Position numbers and translations under genes: made by a program. Below, piece by piece: positions 1-4,100 of a stretch of DNA of 5,764 nt. Within the stretch, counting starts at the first letter, position 1. Each line of letters starts with the position of its first letter. The notes beneath the pieces were generated by a model. That model was given only the letters and a program-made list of their open reading frames with translations, had not been told where the DNA came from and made no database searches. The stretch is from JASSUD01 sp031963045 (GTDB lineage: Bacteria > Pseudomonadota > Gammaproteobacteria > Burkholderiales > Burkholderiaceae). The stretch covers positions 1 through 5,764 of the forward strand of contig JASSUK010000049.1 of the NCBI GenBank assembly GCA_031963045.1, read 5' to 3'.

Positions 1-107
1 GGATGCTGCGCCGTCTTTTGCTGACGCGCCTGATCCAGATAGCTTTGCGCTAGCACCTGCGCTTGGTTGCTTGTCAGAGCTTGAGAAACAGGATTACCAA
101 ACATCAT
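1..107 (-). CDS. N-terminal 35 codons of an unidentified protein (cut by left edge)
   Basis: An open frame begins with two adjacent ATG codons (107 and 104 on the minus strand) and runs off the left edge without a stop. A Shine-Dalgarno AGGAG lies at 113-117, 5 nt before the first ATG and 8 nt before the second, so either could be used; the second has the more usual spacing. The visible peptide is hydrophilic and rich in Gln, Ala and Ser, with no signal peptide or membrane segment. It starts MFGNPVSQALTSNQAQ and then has an LDQAR motif. The composition (small, polar, uncharged residues first, then a helix) resembles N-termini of type III secretion substrates or structural proteins, but this is only an impression. 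It lies 80 bp downstream of the pseudogene on the same strand, so the two may once have been co-transcribed. The product is not recognised. Confidence 0.6.
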   Translation of the reverse strand, partial: MMFGNPVSQALTSNQAQVLAQSYLDQARQQKTAQH

Positions 108-112
108 CAACA

Positions 113-117
113 CTCCT
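113..117 (-). promoter_or_regulatory. Ribosome binding site of the left-edge gene
   Basis: Reads AGGAG on the minus strand, 5 nt upstream of the ATG at 107 and 8 nt upstream of the one at 104. It is the main reason for accepting the short truncated frame as a real gene start. Confidence 0.6.
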
Positions 118-187
118 GCATTGATCGGTTCTAGTTCAGCGCTAGGCCGCTTGACTCCCCCTGGGATTACATGACCGTACAACGACT

Positions 188-1028
188 TTACTGATATCGC
201 GCAGCTTCCGCACGTTGTTGCGCTTCAGCCTCATTCTCAAACGGCCATTTATACTGTTGGTTGTTGCGCACCTCCACTGGCGATCCCAATCGATACCTGT
301 AAACATCAGGACGTACCTGCCAGGGCGGGGAGATACACTGCTTGCCTCACTTGCCCCTTTTTCTCCGTCTCCACCTTGATCACAGGTTTGGCGAAAAATC
401 CTCGGACGTTCCAGCGGCCCTTTGACAGCTTTCCCTGCTCTCCCACTTTGCACTGAGTCAAGCGGGTATTCGCTTCGCCCGTCATTAAGGTAAATACCAC
501 CAATTCCTGAAAAGATAGCGTGTCGACGTTCCCTTTTTTCAGGTACTCCATCACGCGCCGCGCTCCATACTCGGCCAGCGTCTGAATATCTCCATGGCTA
601 AGCATAATTTGGCCAGCGAGCACGAATGAGTGACATAGGCATCCGTATGAGCCGAAACCAGCTCCAATTTAAACTCAACCGGTCACGGCGAAGCAGCCAA
701 ACACCAGCTTTCTCCTTCTAGCGTCATCACGATAATGGACGCCCGAGGTCCGTTTAGTACTTGAAGACCGAAATCTTTGCCTATCAGGTAATGCACCGTA
801 TTGATGACGTGATGCAAATATAGAAATATAGTGTGTTGCAGAACGACCGCAATTTTGAGTGGACTGACGTCGGGTAGCCAGGGCATAGCAATGTCTCGGC
901 TACCCGACGTCAGTCCAAAATGAGCTTTCCCCTTTTCCCAGCGCTTCTCTCCATAGCTGCAATGCATAACTAATTTGCTCTGCAAATCCCTCGTGCAGAT
1001 TATCAGCGGTGCTTTTGTTGTCTGGCAT
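188..1028 (-). pseudogene. Decayed gene of about 266 codons, product unknown, with four lesions
   Basis: Protein-like sequence runs along the minus strand but changes frame repeatedly. It starts at an ATG (1028) with MPDNKSTADNLHEGF and an in-frame TAG ten codons upstream; no clear Shine-Dalgarno is seen. It reads to FWTDVG and stops at TAG 900-902 inside a hairpin. Removing 40 bp (866-905) joins FWTDV to SPLKIAVV in the next frame, which continues to a TGA at 683-685 and reads on plausibly beyond it (PVEFKLELVSAHTDAYV). Around 605-630 the frame shifts to one containing GDIQTLAEYGARRVMEYL. Around 315-335, near a short C run, it shifts again to QVRPDVYRYRLGSPVEV and ends at TAA 188-190. Each piece has normal amino-acid composition, and together they make one hydrophilic protein of ordinary length. 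I do not recognise the family. Alternative: several small real ORFs, which is less likely given the mutually continuous pieces. Confidence 0.55.
860..917. repeat. 20-bp perfect inverted repeat; likely 34-bp hairpin insertion with 6-bp duplication
   Basis: The arms at 860-879 and 898-917 are perfect reverse complements (TGGACTGACGTCGGGTAGCC and its complement), separated by an 18-nt loop that can itself pair partly (CAT/ATG around AGCA). The inner 34 bp (872-905) begin and end with the 8-bp pair GGGTAGCC/GGCTACCC and are flanked on both sides by GACGTC. Deleting the 34 bp plus one GACGTC restores both reading frame and sensible protein across the site, and leaves a 16-bp palindrome as the presumed target. 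This points to a small palindromic mobile element inserted into the centre of a palindromic target. No transposase is encoded. It is not a typical intrinsic terminator, because no T run follows the stem on either strand. Confidence 0.6.
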
Positions 1029-1172
1029 GTTGTACAGGCTGCGATCAGCGCAAATCTAGGTGGCTAGGACTATTTAGATGAGTGCGTACTCGCCAGATTA
1101 TTTTTTGCTTTTTTAGGAAATTTTTTAGAAACCGCCTGAAATAGAATCAGTCAAAATGGGCAGGAGAAAAAA
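1029..1172. promoter_or_regulatory. Divergent intergenic spacer with T-tracts; weak promoter candidate for the large gene
   Basis: This spacer lies between the diverging pseudogene and the large NACHT gene. It holds three T6 tracts (1101-1106, 1109-1114, 1121-1126) in an AT-rich stretch. A possible -10 element TAGAAT lies at 1142-1147, which would give a short leader ending at the ribosome binding site. No convincing -35 hexamer is found at the expected distance (the sequence there is AATTTT), so an activator or an alternative sigma factor may be needed, or the promoter is elsewhere. A small GAGT/ACTC inverted repeat (about 1080-1091) precedes the T-tracts, but it is too short and too far from them to call a terminator. 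No RNA gene is seen. Confidence 0.3.
1162..1166 (+). promoter_or_regulatory. Ribosome binding site of the large NACHT-WD40 gene
   Basis: AGGAG followed by six A residues and the ATG at 1173. The spacing of 6 nt is near optimal. It fixes the start: the frame is closed upstream by TGA at 1137-1139 and no other in-frame ATG lies between. The nearby ATG at 1156 is out of frame. Confidence 0.85.
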
Positions 1173-4100
1173 ATGTTTAGCTTTAGTGCCGGCGTGCTTG
1201 CGTCCTCGTCAGCCATATCGTCGCAACATCTATTAGCCCAGGCGCGAGCGCATAAAGCTGTAGAAAATTTGGAAGAAGCCAAGAAATCGTATAGGGGTGC
1301 GGTAGAGAAGGCTCAAGCTGAACATGAAAAAAATCCTGGTGATCGGAAAGTAAAAGAAGCGTTCGATGCGATACGTACCGAGTTCTTCACTTTTTTAAGT
1401 AAGCTTCCAGAGTCAAGTACAGCAGCTAACCTGGGGGAACCAAGCCATACTTCCCCCTCTTTCCCCCAGCAAAATCCATCACTTCCCATCAATAGAAATG
1501 ATACAGCTACACCCAGGCCTCGATCGGCGCCAAGGGCGCAGGAAGTGGAAGCGGGTATTGCCGCTTTATCTCCTAGTATCAGGCCTTCCTTTCCTGAAAG
1601 ACGGCCTTCACCTCGTGAATTAATTTCAGCTCAGACGGGCACGTCTACCTCGATGCCTGCCCAGCAGCTGCCGGTTATCTCGCCTGCTCAGGAAAAAAGT
1701 GCGCTAGTGGATTGTCTGTTTGAAAAGGCGCTTTCAACTCTTGCCTCCTTGAAGATACCTCATAAACCCAGCTTGTTTCTCATGTATGCGCACAACAATC
1801 CAGCTTACGGTGTAGCCAAGGCTGAGATTGCTACATATTTCATTGATAAGCTATCTACCATCCACGCCAGCCTGTATTCAGATCAAACACCGATGGGGCC
1901 AACATATTCAAGCCCTCCAGATGCTCGGAAAGCAGATGGCAAGCTCGAGGATATCCTAACCAGCCAGCTTTGTTTGCTGCCCGGCCAATTGCGAAACGAT
2001 GTGAAACCGGTCGATAAGGTCGTCGTGTGTTGTTCTGAATTATTAGGGAAATACTTGGCATGGCCACACTATGAAAATTTTCGTCAGGATCTTCAAAAAG
2101 CTTATCACCAAGACCTCAAGCAGCAGAGCACCTCAGCCATTCGTGAGGTCGTCAGAAAATATTCCCAAGAAAAACCTTATCAGGCAAGGTTTCATCATGT
2201 GCTAACAGAAATCGCTTTTTTGCAAATCCGGGCACAAGAGCGTAAAGATCAGTGCGGGATTATTCCCGTGTTGTTAACCCCTAAGAGTTATGAGGGCTGC
2301 CTCGCGGATTTTATTCCAGCAACAGCGGTTCGCATGGAAGATATGCTCCGTTTTGAGGCGCAAGCCCAAGCGGGGCAAGAAGTGTATCCAAATCAAGGTC
2401 GGCACTGGGTGTTGTTTAAGCTAATCGAACGGCTGTTAGCAGGCAATGATGAAGCGAAAACATTTCTGGACAAGTTTTGGCAGGGATACAGCAAGCTTAT
2501 CTTGCGCTTAAAGGATGCGCCCTCAACATTGGACGCGCTGGAGTTTGACGAACTCGTAGAGGACATTTTCAAAGACATACGCACAGCTCTGCACAGCCAG
2601 CTTGCCATCACAGTGCAGCAACAACACCAACAGCTTAAACATCAGCAAGAAATAGCACTGCAATCGAAGCAAGAGCCGCTTGCGATCTTAGGCCAAAATA
2701 TCGAAGCAGAATATTTCACCGCATGGGAAGAACCGGGAGAAATTCAGGACGGGCTGACCATGTATGTCGCTCCGCAGGCAACGACCGTTACCAATAGCAA
2801 TACTACTTTTTATTTAGATAAAGTGGTCACGGCCTTTTTGAAGCAAAAGGAGAATGCCGCCCAGAAAACTCAGGTGCTGCTGCTGCGGGGTGAAGCGGGT
2901 TCAGGCAAGTCGACCTTTAACCGACAGTTGGCGCGTCGCTTATGGCGAGAATATAGTGCAGCGCCCGCTTCCGACGGACGGCCGATCCCCCTGTATATTG
3001 CTTTGCCGACCATAGACAAGCCGAACAAAAACCTGATCGGCCAGTATTTATCGGATAAATGTGGTTTCTCGCCAGAGCAGATCGACGCTTTGCGGGAAAG
3101 CCAACACTTTATTTTGATCTTAGATGGCTATGACGAAATTCCCGCAGAACAACGGAATTTATATGCGGATGAAAAATTAGACCAATGGCAAGCCAAAATT
3201 ATCCTGAGTTGTCGGCCGGAGTATTTAACCGAAGGCTATAAAAACTATCTGCAGCCGCGAGGCTGTTCGCGGTTGCTGCTCGAATATCAGATTGCCCCGT
3301 TTTCTGAACTATTAATCGATACTTATATTGATCAGTACGTTAAGCATACGCAGGCGAAATGGAGTGCCCAACAATATAAAGACACCTTAGCGCGTATGCC
3401 GAATATCAACGCGCTCTTGGGTACGCCCTTTTTGCTCAAAATGGCCTTAAGCGTGTTGCCGACGTTAGACGAGGTTCAGTCTGATCATGTGGGGCTGACC
3501 CGAATCCAACTCTATGAGCAGTTTGTACAGACGTGGTTTGAGCGCGCGCTCGCTCGTTTAAAAGCGATTCAGTCTAAATTGACCGATGCGCAGCAAAAAG
3601 CCTTTCGCAGTTTAGAAGATGAATTTATCGAGCATAGCCAGGTATTTAATACTGACTTTGCGCTTGCGATGTCTGAGGCTAAAACCACAGTGGCGGAATA
3701 TTCAGCGATCGCCCGCCGAGGTATGCCCCGGGATACACGATACGAGCCATTTCTCAGCAACAAAGATGAAGAAAAAAATCTACTGCTCTTTAGTGCTTTG
3801 CTGATTCGTCAGCATCAGCAGTATCGATTTATTCATAAATCGATACAAGATTATTTAGTGGCGCGAGCCGTATGGGAAGAGCTGGAAAACGCAAGCGGAC
3901 TCGATGCATCCTATGGTGCTGAGCCGCTGAACGAGATAAAACATGTGCGCGTGTTATGGGATGCACTCCCCCCTACCATTCCAGTTAATCCAGCTGCGTT
4001 ATTTAACCAATTCAATTTAGTGGAGGAGCTAGCCATCCAGCGCTTTTTAGTCGAGCGTGTTCAACAGCACCGAGCGCTGGTTAAACTGCTGTTGGCGTGG

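Noticed and set aside
142..453. A 103-codon minus-strand frame
   Set aside because: Its composition (Arg/Ser/Gly-rich) looks like an off-frame reading. The competing frames of the pseudogene give better protein over the same bases.
860..917. Rho-independent terminator
   Set aside because: The stem is long and strong, but neither side is followed by a T run on the transcribed strand, and it lies inside a coding remnant with a reconstructable empty site.
683..985. A 100-codon minus-strand frame as an independent intact gene
   Set aside because: Its first part is an off-frame reading of the better N-terminal piece (1028-900), and it contains the hairpin insert. Only its later part (from about SPLKIAVV) is convincing, as a segment of the pseudogene.
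1173..1240. Sec signal peptide or membrane anchor at the N-terminus of the large protein
   Set aside because: The first 20 residues have no basic start followed by a long hydrophobic core; they are Ser/Ala-rich and polar.
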